This document shows, one piece after another, positions 1 to 7,152 of a DNA stretch of 64,000 nucleotides. The translations under genes were made by a program, and so were the position numbers. How positions within the stretch are numbered: position 1 is the first letter of the stretch; each line of letters starts with the position of its first letter. This DNA comes from Amarobacillus sp046328225 (GTDB lineage Bacteria; Chloroflexota; Dehalococcoidia; Tepidiformales; Tepidiformaceae): the NCBI GenBank assembly GCA_046328225.1, contig JAXLWZ010000017.1, forward strand, positions 1 through 64,000, in the 5' to 3' direction. The notes beneath the pieces were generated by a model, which searched no databases, was not told the origin of the DNA, and saw nothing but the letters and a program-made list of their open reading frames with translations.

Positions 1-683
1 GCAAGTCCACCGTCGCACAGATCCTCGTCGAGAACGGCGCCGTCCACTGCGATGCCGACAAGCTCGTGCACCGCCTCTACGACCCCGGCACCCCCGGCTT
101 CGAGAAGGTCGTCGCCCACTTCGGCGAGGAAGTCGTCGGCCCCGATGGTTATATCGACCGCAAGATCCTCGGCGCGAAGGTCTTCGGCAAGCCCGACCAG
201 ATGGCCGCCCTCACCCGCGCCATGGGCAACATCAACGACGCCATCAAGAAGGAGATCGACGGCTGGCGCGAAGCCCTCGGCCCCAACGACCTCGCCGTCA
301 TGGAAGCCGTGAACCTGCTCGAACCCGGCTACTGCATGTGGTGCGACCAGGTCTGGCTCATCGGCGTCGACGACGAGATCGCCGTCCAGCGCCTCATCGA
401 ATTCCGCGCCATGACCGAGGCCGAGGCCAACCAGCGCGTCAAGGCCATGGTCCCCCTCGCCGTCCGCGCCCCCGGCGCCGACTTCGTCCACAAGAACAAC
501 GGCACCCCCGACGATCTCCGCGCCACCATCCAGGCCGAAATCGACCGCATCCGCGCCCTCCACGCCGCGGGCACCCTCCCCGAAGCCGTCTCCCACACCT
601 GGTGGCCCAAGTTCATGGAAGAACGCAAAGCCGCCATGGAAAAAGCCGCCGCCGAAAAAGCAGCCGCCGAAAAAACCTCCTAA
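1..683 (+). CDS. coaE: dephospho-CoA kinase, 5' truncated by window edge
   Basis: Catalyses the last step of coenzyme A synthesis, ATP-dependent phosphorylation of dephospho-CoA, in the cytoplasm. The reading frame begins at base 3 with K-S-T, the end of the P-loop (the preceding Gly codon is cut by the window edge), so only about 10 residues are missing. The following D-A-D-K-L-V-H block, the G-T-P-G-F segment and I-D-R-K-I-L-G-A-K-V-F are typical of CoaE. About 226 residues are visible. The C-terminus carries a short Lys/Ala/Glu repeat tail (about the last 20 residues) not needed for catalysis. A strong hairpin follows the stop. Confidence 0.9.
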   Translation, partial: KSTVAQILVENGAVHCDADKLVHRLYDPGTPGFEKVVAHFGEEVVGPDGYIDRKILGAKVFGKPDQMAALTRAMGNINDAIKKEIDGWREALGPNDLAVMEAVNLLEPGYCMWCDQVWLIGVDDEIAVQRLIEFRAMTEAEANQRVKAMVPLAVRAPGADFVHKNNGTPDDLRATIQAEIDRIRALHAAGTLPEAVSHTWWPKFMEERKAAMEKAAAEKAAAEKTS

Positions 684-689
684 CGCACG

Positions 690-709
690 CGGGGGGCACC
701 AGCCCCCCG
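690..709 (+). terminator. hairpin terminator after coaE
   Basis: An 8-bp perfect G/C stem (690-697 with 702-709) with a 4-nt loop starts 6 nt after the coaE stop and is followed by a short T-rich stretch (TTTCTCCCTC). This is consistent with intrinsic termination of coaE. Confidence 0.7.
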
Positions 710-779
710 TTTCTCCCTCTTCAGCACCCGGGCTGTGGCCACTCCCGGGGGCGCGAGCCTCACCCGGGGTAGCCCCCCG

Positions 780-841
780 CCTCGAGCCTCGAACCTCGAG
801 CCCCTTTTCTCCTTCCTCTTTTCTCTTTTCTCTTCCCCCTC
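780..841. repeat. short tandem heptamers plus pyrimidine tract in intergenic DNA
   Basis: Three near-identical 7-mers (CCTCGAG, CCTCGAA, CCTCGAG; 780-800) are followed by a C/T-only tract to about 841. Nothing coding is seen in 710-839. The tract sits just past the 3' end of the minus-strand SUI1 gene. Confidence 0.5.
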
Positions 842-1211
842 ATCCGCCCGCGAGCTTCACCTTCATCCCCATCGCCTCCAGCGCCGCCGCCAGCCGCTCG
901 CGGTGATCCCCCTGGATGAGCAGCGTGCGCCCTTCGCGCGCACCCCCCGTGCCCATCTGCTGCTTTAGCTTCTTCAACATCGCATCGAGCTCCGCATCCG
1001 ATCCCGGGAGCCCCGTGATCGCCGTCGCCGTCTTGCCGCCGCGCCCCTTGCGGTCGCGAAAGAGCCGCACGATGCCGTCATCCGGCACCGCCGGCGGTGC
1101 CTGCTTCGCCTGCTGCGGCGCGCGCCCACGCGGCGGCTCCGGCGGCCGGATGCGCCCCGCGCTCGTCCCGTCCGTCGAATACACCAGCCGCGAATTGTCG
1201 TTCCCTGCCAT
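840..1211 (-). CDS. yciH: SUI1/YciH-type translation factor
   Basis: Small (123 aa) member of the SUI1/eIF1-like family; bacterial YciH proteins bind the small ribosomal subunit and influence initiation fidelity. The N-terminus has the family's L-V-Y-S-T-D-G segment (about residues 9-15). A Pro/Arg-rich linker leads to the SUI1 fold (about 45-123) with D-R-K-G-R-G-G-K-T-A-T and Q-M-G-T-G-G motifs. The Cys-rich ribbon seen between these parts in E. coli YciH is absent. There is no Shine-Dalgarno; instead TAGAGT (minus strand, 1218-1223) lies 6 nt before the ATG, so a leaderless mRNA is likely. Confidence 0.85.
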   Translation of the reverse strand: MAGNDNSRLVYSTDGTSAGRIRPPEPPRGRAPQQAKQAPPAVPDDGIVRLFRDRKGRGGKTATAITGLPGSDAELDAMLKKLKQQMGTGGAREGRTLLIQGDHRERLAAALEAMGMKVKLAGG

Positions 1212-1240
1212 GGGGCCACTCTATCACCGGTTCGCCCGCG

Positions 1241-1246
1241 TATAGT
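1241..1246 (+). promoter_or_regulatory. candidate -10 box TATAGT for the M20 hydrolase
   Basis: TATAGT (5/6 to the sigma-70 -10 consensus) lies 33 nt before the ATG at 1279, in the short divergent gap between the SUI1 and M20 genes. No clear -35 is visible. A GGGAG Shine-Dalgarno precedes the start codon. Confidence 0.4.
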
Positions 1247-1278
1247 CGGCCCCGCCACCTCACCCCACCGGGAGCACC

Positions 1279-2577
1279 ATGGACCTCGCGCCCGCCTTCG
1301 CCGAAGCCCTCGACATCTTCGTCCGCTACCTCCAGATCGATACCTCCAACCCGCCCGGCAACGAAAAGCCCGCCGCCCGCTTCCTCGGCTCCCTCCTCGA
1401 ACGCGAAGGCATCGCCTGCGAATACATCGAGACGCAGCCCAACCGCGAAGTCCTCGTCGCACGCCTCCCCGGCGACGGCTCGAAGCGGCCGATCATGCTC
1501 TGCAACCACACCGACGTCGTCCCCGTCGAAGCCCAGTACTGGGATATGCCCGCCTTCGAAGGCGTCATCCGCGATGGCCGCGTGTACGGCCGCGGCGCCG
1601 TCGATATGAAGGGCTGCGGCGTGATGCAGCTCATGGCCTTCCTCCTCCTCCACCGCAACCGCGTCCCCCTCGCCCGCGACGTCGTCTTCTGCGCCGTCCC
1701 CGATGAGGAGGCCGGCAGCACCTGGGGCATGAAGTGGCTGTGCGAAAACCGCCCCGACATCTGCGACGTCGAGTTCGAACTCAGCGAAGGCGGCGGCGGC
1801 GCCGACCGTTTCGCCGGCGAGGACGTCAAGCTCTTCAATATCGCCACCAACGAGAAGTCCATCTGCTGGCTCGAACTCACCGCCGTCGGCACCCCAGGCC
1901 ACGGCAGCCGCATCCACCACGACAACTCCCTCGTCCACCTCATGCGCGCCCTCCTCCGCCTCGAGGACTGGGACCGCGGCATCACCTTCACCCCCGACAC
2001 TACCGCCTATATCGACCGCCTCGCCGAAGCCGGGCTCATCCCTCCACGCAACGAAAAGGACGCCCTCGAAGCCCAGATCGCCCGCGGCGGCGAACTCCAG
2101 GCCGCCTTCATGAACACCCTGAACATCACCGAGTTCCGCAGCGGCATCAAGACCAACGTCGTCCCCGCGAAGAGCTGGGCCGCCATCGATTGCCGCCTCC
2201 TCCCCGGCCAGGACCGCCACGATTGGCTCCGCCAGGTCCGCGAAGTCGTCGCCGACGACCGCATCACCGTCGATTTCTACCGTCCCGGCGAGACCGAGCC
2301 CGCCGCCGTCCCATGGGATACCGAGCTCTTCCACACCATTCGCGCCGTCCTCACCGAGGCCATGGAGGACGCCGTCGTCGTCCCCTCGATGACCATCGGC
2401 GCCACCGACAACCGCTTCCTGCGCGCGCAGGGCATCCCCGCCTACGGCTTCATCCCCTGCCTCATGAGCGGCGCCGAGCGCGCCGGCTTCCACGGCAACA
2501 ACGAATTCCTGACCATCGACAACCTCAACATGGGCATCGAGCTCATGTACGAAATCGTCCGCCGCATCGCCTCCTGA
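1279..2577 (+). CDS. M20 family metallo-hydrolase (ArgE/DapE-like)
   Basis: Cytoplasmic zinc-dependent amidohydrolase/carboxypeptidase, 432 aa, of the ArgE/DapE/CPG2 group. Visible metal-site motifs are C-N-H77-T-D79-V-V-P, G-R-G-A-V-D109-M-K-G and P-D-E143-E144-A-G-S. The dimerisation-domain G-H-G-S-R-I-H-H and a late F-H-G-N-N-E with the C-terminal His are also present. The exact substrate cannot be told from the sequence: succinyl-diaminopimelate, acetylornithine and a dipeptide are all possible. The gene stands alone, transcribed divergently from the SUI1 gene and ending in a strong terminator. Confidence 0.88.
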   Translation: MDLAPAFAEALDIFVRYLQIDTSNPPGNEKPAARFLGSLLEREGIACEYIETQPNREVLVARLPGDGSKRPIMLCNHTDVVPVEAQYWDMPAFEGVIRDGRVYGRGAVDMKGCGVMQLMAFLLLHRNRVPLARDVVFCAVPDEEAGSTWGMKWLCENRPDICDVEFELSEGGGGADRFAGEDVKLFNIATNEKSICWLELTAVGTPGHGSRIHHDNSLVHLMRALLRLEDWDRGITFTPDTTAYIDRLAEAGLIPPRNEKDALEAQIARGGELQAAFMNTLNITEFRSGIKTNVVPAKSWAAIDCRLLPGQDRHDWLRQVREVVADDRITVDFYRPGETEPAAVPWDTELFHTIRAVLTEAMEDAVVVPSMTIGATDNRFLRAQGIPAYGFIPCLMSGAERAGFHGNNEFLTIDNLNMGIELMYEIVRRIAS

Positions 2578-2595
2578 GCGCGCGCCGGGCACGAA

Positions 2596-2624
2596 GAAGG
2601 GGCAGCCGGTGTGGCTGCCCCTTC
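2596..2624. terminator. bidirectional terminator between convergent genes
   Basis: A perfect 12-bp stem (2596-2607 with 2613-2624) with a 5-nt loop lies between the plus-strand M20 gene (ends 2577) and the minus-strand surface protein (ends 2647). It can serve both strands. Confidence 0.75.
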
Positions 2625-2646
2625 CTGTTGGTGGCCGTTTCCAGCC

Positions 2647-3210
2647 TTACTTCTTGCGCGAAACCGCCGTCGCCGTCGCGCCCGCACCGAGCGCCGCGGC
2701 GCCGAGCACCGCGAGCAGCGCCCAGCTCGTGTCCGCGCCGCCTTCCGTGCCCGAACCCGTCGTCGGCGGCTTCGGCGTCGAGGTCGCGACCGCGGTGCCG
2801 CTCGGGGCCGCCGTCGGCGTCGCTGCCGCGCCACCCACAGTCAGGTTCAGCTCGGTGAGCTTGTAGTTCGCCCACTGGCCCGTCTGCCCGGCCTGGACGC
2901 CGTTCACGAAGAACGAGACGGTCGCCCCGTCCGTGCCGCAGCCGGCGTTCGCGCCATCGGCCGCCGGCACATCCACGACGTACCGCGCCTGGCCCGCTTC
3001 GATGAACACGGCGGCCGAACCGCAGTTCGTCGCGCCGACCTTCGCCTGGATCGAGACCCCCGATGCCGCCGGCGCGCCGTTCACCGTCACCGAACCCGCG
3101 AACCGCGACGGCGGGTTCGGCGGCGCCTGCGCGAAGGCAACCGCGCTCAGCGCGATCGCCCCCGTCGCCGCCAACGCCACAATCGGCATGCGAATCCAGG
3201 ATGCTGTCAT
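2647..3210 (-). CDS. exported, C-terminally membrane-anchored surface protein
   Basis: 187-aa protein with no function assigned. It has an N-terminal signal peptide (about residues 1-27, ending A-F-A-Q-A), one extracellular beta-rich domain containing two Cys (about 28-125), a Thr/Pro/Ala-rich stalk (about 127-155), and a C-terminal hydrophobic helix ending R-K-K. This is a wall- or membrane-anchor layout without LPXTG. The start chosen is the ATG at 3210, preceded by GAGGAGA at good spacing; the in-frame ATGs further upstream overlap that Shine-Dalgarno or the previous gene. It lies 22 nt after the IPT-repeat gene and probably forms a two-gene operon with it. Confidence 0.7.
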   Translation of the reverse strand: MTASWIRMPIVALAATGAIALSAVAFAQAPPNPPSRFAGSVTVNGAPAASGVSIQAKVGATNCGSAAVFIEAGQARYVVDVPAADGANAGCGTDGATVSFFVNGVQAGQTGQWANYKLTELNLTVGGAAATPTAAPSGTAVATSTPKPPTTGSGTEGGADTSWALLAVLGAAALGAGATATAVSRKK

Positions 3211-3232
3211 TCCGTTTCTCCTCATTGCTGTA

Positions 3233-5224
3233 TTACCCCTGTGCCACGGTCCATACGATAGACCCTGACGCGTTCGTTGCAATCCAGTACGCCTGGCCCT
3301 TCGAGAACGTGCTGAAGTCGTTCGCCCCCGGAACCCCTTCCGATCCCGGGAAGTACGCTTCCCACTTCTGCGAACCGCCGTTCCAGCGGAACACCGCCGT
3401 CACCGACGCGAACACGCTGTTCGTCGCCGGGTTGTCCGGCGTCTCGATGCCCTTGAGCGCGTTCGCCACGCTCATCCCGTCGGTTCCCGTCCACGCCACC
3501 AGGCTCCAGCGGAACGTCAGCGTGTAGCTGATCGTCGCCCCCTGGTACGTGAACTTCGCCTGCGTGCCCACCGCGCTCGAGCCCAGCGGACCGACGACAA
3601 TCACGTCCACCGTGCCCGTGCCCGCCGGCGCCGTCACCGTGATCGAGGTGTTGCTCGTCACCGTCAGCGACGTGCCCGCGGTCCCGCCGAAGGTCACGCT
3701 CGTCGCGCCGAGGAAGCCCGTGCCCGAGATCGTCACGACCGTGCCGCTCGCGCCCGCCGTCGGGCTCAGGCTGCTGATCGCCGGCACCGTCGCCCCATAG
3801 GTGAACTTCGCGCCCGTCGCGGCCACGCTCTGCCCCAGCGACGTCGTCACGAGCACGTCGACCGTGCCCGCCGTGCCCGCCGGCGTCGTGACCGTCAGCG
3901 TCGTGTCGTTCGCGACCGCGAGGGAGGTCCCCGCGATGCCGCCGAAGGTCACCATCGTCGCGCCCGTGAAGCCCGTGCCCGTCAGCGTCACCGAAGTGCC
4001 GCCCGTGGTCGGCCCGCCGGCCGGCGTTACCGCCGTCACCGTCGGCACGCTCGCGTAGGTGAACTTCGCCACCGAAGAGGTCAGGCTCGTGCCGCCCGTC
4101 GCCGTCACGATGACGTCAACCTGGCCCGCGGTGCCGCGCGCCGGCGTCGTCACCTGCAGCGACGTGTCCGTGACGTTCGTGATGCCCGTGCCGGCCACGC
4201 CGCCGAACATCACCAGCGTCGTCCCGGTGAAGCCGCTCCCCGAGACCGTGACCAGCGTGCCCCCGGTGAGGGGCCCGCTCGCCGGCGAAACCGACGTCAC
4301 CACCGGCACTGTCGAGGTCACATACGTGTACTTCGAAGCCGACGTCTGCACGTTCGGGCCCGAAGGCGTCGTCACCTGGACATCGACGACCCCGGCCGCG
4401 TGCAGCGGCGTCGTCACCTGCAGCGAAGTGGCCGTCACGTTGGTGAGGCTCGTTCCCGCCGAGCCGCCGAACGTCACGCCCGTCGCGCCCAGCAGGTCCG
4501 TCCCCGTGATCGTCACCACCGTACCGCCCGAGGTCGTGCCGCTCGTGGGCGAGACCGCCGTGATCACCGGCGCCGGCGCCAGCGTGTAGGTATAGGTCGT
4601 GCCCGCTCCCGCGACGCTTGTGCCGCCCGGCGTCGTCACCGTCACCGTCACCGCCCCGGCGGCATGCGCCGGCGCCGTCACGCTCAGGAGGTTGTCGTTC
4701 TGCACCGTGACCGAGGTCGCCGGTGTGCCACCGAAGGAGACCGAGCTCGTGTTCAGCAGCCCGGTGCCCGTGATGGCCACCGTCGTGCCCCCGCTCGTCG
4801 ATCCCGTCACCGGCGAAAGCGTCGAGACCACCGGCTGCGCGACATAGGTGAAGTTCACCGCCGCCGTGCTCGTCTCCGCCGTGTTGTTCGTCACCGTCAC
4901 CTGCACGGCGCCGGCCGAGGCGCCCGCCGGCGTCGTCGCGCTGATGGTCGTGTCATTGAGGACGTTGCAGCTCGCCGCCGAGGTGGCGCCGAACTTCACC
5001 GCCGGACACGGGACACCTGGCGTCACATTCGTGAACCCGGACCCGCTGATCGTCACGGTCGTCCCGCCGGCCACCGGCCCAACAAGCGGGGATACCGAAA
5101 TCACCGTCGGCGCCGCCGCCAGCGCCGGCGAGGCTCCCGCCCCGACGAGCGCGGTCACGACCGCCGCCAGCGCCACGATGCGCATCACCACGGCTCTCGG
5201 AACCGTGAGCTGCTTCCCTGGCAT
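3233..5224 (-). CDS. secreted IPT/TIG-repeat surface protein
   Basis: 663-aa exported protein. A signal peptide (about 1-37, cut near S-P-A-L-A-A-A) is followed by six tandem IPT/TIG immunoglobulin-like domains of about 85-90 aa. Each starts with an S-P-x-x-G-x-x-x-G-G-T-x-V-x-I-x-G-x-G pattern and contains V-x-F-G-G. A distinct C-terminal domain of about 95 aa (about 565-663) is rich in Trp and Gly, with W-S-L-V-A-W-T-G and G-Q-A-Y-W-I motifs; I have seen this pattern in Chloroflexota surface proteins. An extracellular adhesion or structural role is likely; the ligand is unknown. AGGAG precedes the ATG. A 50-nt hairpin lies 29 nt upstream in the leader. Confidence 0.82.
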   Translation of the reverse strand: MPGKQLTVPRAVVMRIVALAAVVTALVGAGASPALAAAPTVISVSPLVGPVAGGTTVTISGSGFTNVTPGVPCPAVKFGATSAASCNVLNDTTISATTPAGASAGAVQVTVTNNTAETSTAAVNFTYVAQPVVSTLSPVTGSTSGGTTVAITGTGLLNTSSVSFGGTPATSVTVQNDNLLSVTAPAHAAGAVTVTVTTPGGTSVAGAGTTYTYTLAPAPVITAVSPTSGTTSGGTVVTITGTDLLGATGVTFGGSAGTSLTNVTATSLQVTTPLHAAGVVDVQVTTPSGPNVQTSASKYTYVTSTVPVVTSVSPASGPLTGGTLVTVSGSGFTGTTLVMFGGVAGTGITNVTDTSLQVTTPARGTAGQVDVIVTATGGTSLTSSVAKFTYASVPTVTAVTPAGGPTTGGTSVTLTGTGFTGATMVTFGGIAGTSLAVANDTTLTVTTPAGTAGTVDVLVTTSLGQSVAATGAKFTYGATVPAISSLSPTAGASGTVVTISGTGFLGATSVTFGGTAGTSLTVTSNTSITVTAPAGTGTVDVIVVGPLGSSAVGTQAKFTYQGATISYTLTFRWSLVAWTGTDGMSVANALKGIETPDNPATNSVFASVTAVFRWNGGSQKWEAYFPGSEGVPGANDFSTFSKGQAYWIATNASGSIVWTVAQG
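3550..5110 (-). repeat. six IPT/TIG-encoding internal repeats
   Basis: The DNA under the IPT domains is repetitive at about 255-270 bp period (coding G-G-T, I-S-G-T-G-F and F-G-G blocks). Units 2-5 are most alike at the protein level. Such repeats can expand, contract or mis-assemble. Confidence 0.7.
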
Positions 5225-5550
5225 ATCGCCTTACTCCTGTCTCGCATGACTTTGTGCGCACGCCACCGGGGACCACGATGGCCCACGGCGGCCTTTCGCA
5301 CACGCTCGCTCCACGTTCTCAGCGCCAACGGTTGGGTTCTGCCTTCAAACGCACCGCTCTGTGTTACAGGACCGTCAAATTCGCCAACGCTTTACACGGG
5401 CCATACACAAATGCGCCCGAACCGGGCCCGTCACCCCTGCCATCGTGAGCCCCTGCCCGGGCACCGCGCGTTCGTCCCTGATAGGAATTCGCAAGCACTG
5501 TCAAGGTTTTCCGCCTTCGCCCTCGCGCGCGGGCCCGCCATACTGCGGCC
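5225..5550. other. 326-bp divergent intergenic region
   Basis: No gene is supported here. The left part is the 5' leader of the minus-strand IPT operon and holds the hairpin described separately. The remainder has locally lower G+C (5370-5420, 5480-5520) and presumably carries promoters for both directions. A CATACT box abuts the small plus-strand gene at 5551. Confidence 0.5.
5254..5303 (-). promoter_or_regulatory. structured 5' leader hairpin of the IPT operon
   Basis: On the minus-strand RNA three stacked stems can form: 5298-5303 with 5254-5259 (6 bp), 5287-5292 with 5262-5267 (6 bp), and 5280-5284 with 5270-5274 (5 bp), closed by a 5-nt loop (5275-5279). Each stem contains one G-U pair on the minus strand, which would be an A-C mismatch on the plus strand, so the structure favours minus-strand RNA. 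A GAAAG bulge sits between the outer and middle stems on the 5' side. It lies 29 nt before the IPT start codon. I could not match it to a known riboswitch class. Confidence 0.5.
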
Positions 5551-5784
5551 ATGGAGCCTCTCCTTCTCGAAATCACCGAGGCCGATGGCGGCTGGGCACT
5601 CGTCTACGGCGACCGCCATCCCTCCGTCGAACGCTTCGACAACCGCGCCGCCGCCATCGAACGCGCCCGCCTGGTCGCGCGCGCCGCGGCCGTCGTCGCC
5701 CAGATTCGCATCCGCGCCCCCGGCCAGGCCGAGGTCTCCGAGTGGATTCACCCGCTCCGTACCGGCCTCAAGCAGACCACCTGA
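5551..5784 (+). CDS. small DUF2188-like protein
   Basis: 77-aa protein resembling DUF2188-type small proteins: a beta-strand containing G-G-W-A-L-V-Y-G, then a helix A-A-A-I-E-R-A-R-L-V-A-R, then strands with Q-I-R-I-R. Function unknown. CATACT (5539-5544) lies 6 nt before the ATG and there is no Shine-Dalgarno, suggesting a leaderless start. It is followed 20 nt later by the alpha/beta hydrolase and probably shares its transcript. Confidence 0.6.
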   Translation: MEPLLLEITEADGGWALVYGDRHPSVERFDNRAAAIERARLVARAAAVVAQIRIRAPGQAEVSEWIHPLRTGLKQTT

Positions 5785-5804
5785 TCCCGCCTGGAGCTGC
5801 ACCC

Positions 5805-6533
5805 GTGCCCGATGGCCTCCTTCTGCTGCACGCCTTCCCGCTCGACCACACCATGTGGGAGCCCCAGGCCGCGGCCTTTCGCGGCGCCTGCACCGTCGTC
5901 ACGCCCGACTTCCCCGGCTTCGGCGATTCCGCACCACCCGCGCTCCCGCCGACCATGGACAGCGCCGCCGACGCCGCCGCCGAGGCGATGACCCGGGCCG
6001 GCATCGGCCGCGCCGTGATCTGCGGCCTCTCCATGGGCGGCTATGTCGCGCTCGCCTTCGTCCGTCGGCACCCGGCCCGCGTGCGCGGCCTCGTGCTCGC
6101 CAACACCCGCGCCGACGCCGACGACGAAGCCGCCCGCGAACGCCGTGCCGCGCTTGCCGCTCGCCTTCGCGGCGAAGGCAACATCCTCGCCGAGAACCCG
6201 CCACCGCTGCTCAGCGAGGCCGCGCCGCCCGCGCTCGTCGCCCGCGTGAAGGGCATCATCGCCCGCCAATCACCGGAATCCATCGCGCGCGCCGCCGAGG
6301 CCATGGCCACCCGCCACAATGCGCTCGGCGACCTCGCCGCCATCACCGTTCCCACGCTCGTCATCACGTCGTCGGGCGATACGCTCATCCCGCCCGCCGT
6401 CACGCAATCGACGCTGGCGGCCATCCCCGGCGCGCGCTTCGAAATCATCCCCGCCGCCGGCCATCTCTCGAATCTCGAAGCCCCCGAGGCCTTCAACGCC
6501 CTCCTGCGCGACCACATCAGAAGCTGCGACTGA
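5805..6533 (+). CDS. alpha/beta hydrolase
   Basis: 242-aa serine hydrolase. The nucleophile elbow is G-L-S76-M-G-G, the oxyanion loop L-L-L-H-A-F-P-L-D, the acid D in S-G-D-T-L-I-P-P, and the base H in A-G-H-L-S-N-L-E-A-P. It resembles the 3-oxoadipate enol-lactonase/MenH-like clan, but the substrate is undefined. I chose the GTG at 5805, with CTGGAG 8 nt upstream; the open frame extends further upstream but without homology and over the previous gene. A menH candidate exists elsewhere (31858), so this one is probably not in the menaquinone pathway. Confidence 0.8.
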   Translation: MPDGLLLLHAFPLDHTMWEPQAAAFRGACTVVTPDFPGFGDSAPPALPPTMDSAADAAAEAMTRAGIGRAVICGLSMGGYVALAFVRRHPARVRGLVLANTRADADDEAARERRAALAARLRGEGNILAENPPPLLSEAAPPALVARVKGIIARQSPESIARAAEAMATRHNALGDLAAITVPTLVITSSGDTLIPPAVTQSTLAAIPGARFEIIPAAGHLSNLEAPEAFNALLRDHIRSCD

Positions 6534-6553
6534 CCGCTCGCCGGCGCCCGCCT

Positions 6554-7141
6554 TTAGTGCGGCACCCCGAAGAGCTGCCACCCGGGACGGTTCGCCCCCG
6601 GGCCGAGGTGGTCGCGCAGCAGCCCGCGACCGTGCGGCACCAGCAGCGCCTTCTCGATGGCCCACTTCGAAAGCCCCTGCACCGCCTCCATGCGCTCCAT
6701 CTCGGGCAGCGTGAAGAAGCCCACGTCCTTGATCTCGTCGCCGTCGCACTTCGGGTCGCCGCCCACGAGCTCCAGCCGGAACACGACGTACATGTTCGTG
6801 CTCCCCGGCCCGCCCAGCAGGTGCCGGAACGCCAGCACATCGCGCACGACCGCCGTCACGCCCGCCTCTTCCAGCACTTCGCGCTCCACCGCCTCGGCCA
6901 GCGGCTCATCGTGTTCCACGTACCCACCCGGGATCTGCCACGAACCCGCGAACGGCTGCCAGCCACGCTGCACCAGCAGCGCCCGGTCCTCCTGCAGCAC
7001 CACCCCCGCGCAGCCGATGGAGAACTCCCCGAAGTGGATGAAGCCGCACCCATCGGCCGGGCAGGCCGACCGTTCGCGGCCTCCATCGAACTTCGTCGTG
7101 AGGGGCGCGGCACACTTCGGGCAGTAGTTCATCGTCGTCAT
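6554..7141 (-). CDS. NUDIX hydrolase with N-terminal zinc ribbon
   Basis: 195-aa pyrophosphohydrolase. Cys7, Cys10, Cys27 and Cys32 form a zinc-ribbon-like N-terminus. The NUDIX box is complete: G73-x5-E79-x7-R87-E88-V-L-E91-E92-A-G94-V95. The layout resembles NudC-like or ADP-ribose pyrophosphatase-like enzymes, but the NudC S-Q-P-W-P-F-P-x-S signature is missing, so the nucleotide substrate is open. It starts 11 nt after the PatB gene on the same strand. TAGACT 8 nt before the ATG, overlapping the patB stop, could give it its own leaderless transcript. Confidence 0.85.
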   Translation of the reverse strand: MTTMNYCPKCAAPLTTKFDGGRERSACPADGCGFIHFGEFSIGCAGVVLQEDRALLVQRGWQPFAGSWQIPGGYVEHDEPLAEAVEREVLEEAGVTAVVRDVLAFRHLLGGPGSTNMYVVFRLELVGGDPKCDGDEIKDVGFFTLPEMERMEAVQGLSKWAIEKALLVPHGRGLLRDHLGPGANRPGWQLFGVPH

Positions 7142-7152
7142 GGCGCCGCAGT

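Noticed and set aside
1078..2592. 504-aa minus-strand open frame
   Set aside because: Opposite the M20 hydrolase, whose metal-site motifs prove the plus strand.
3550..5110. Tandem repeats that might be a CRISPR or satellite array
   Set aside because: The period of about 260 bp and in-frame protein pattern show coding IPT domains; no short direct repeats with spacers exist.
5225..5310. Leader hairpin as a c-di-GMP, cobalamin or similar riboswitch
   Set aside because: The conserved core sequences of these classes could not be found; kept only as an unassigned structure.
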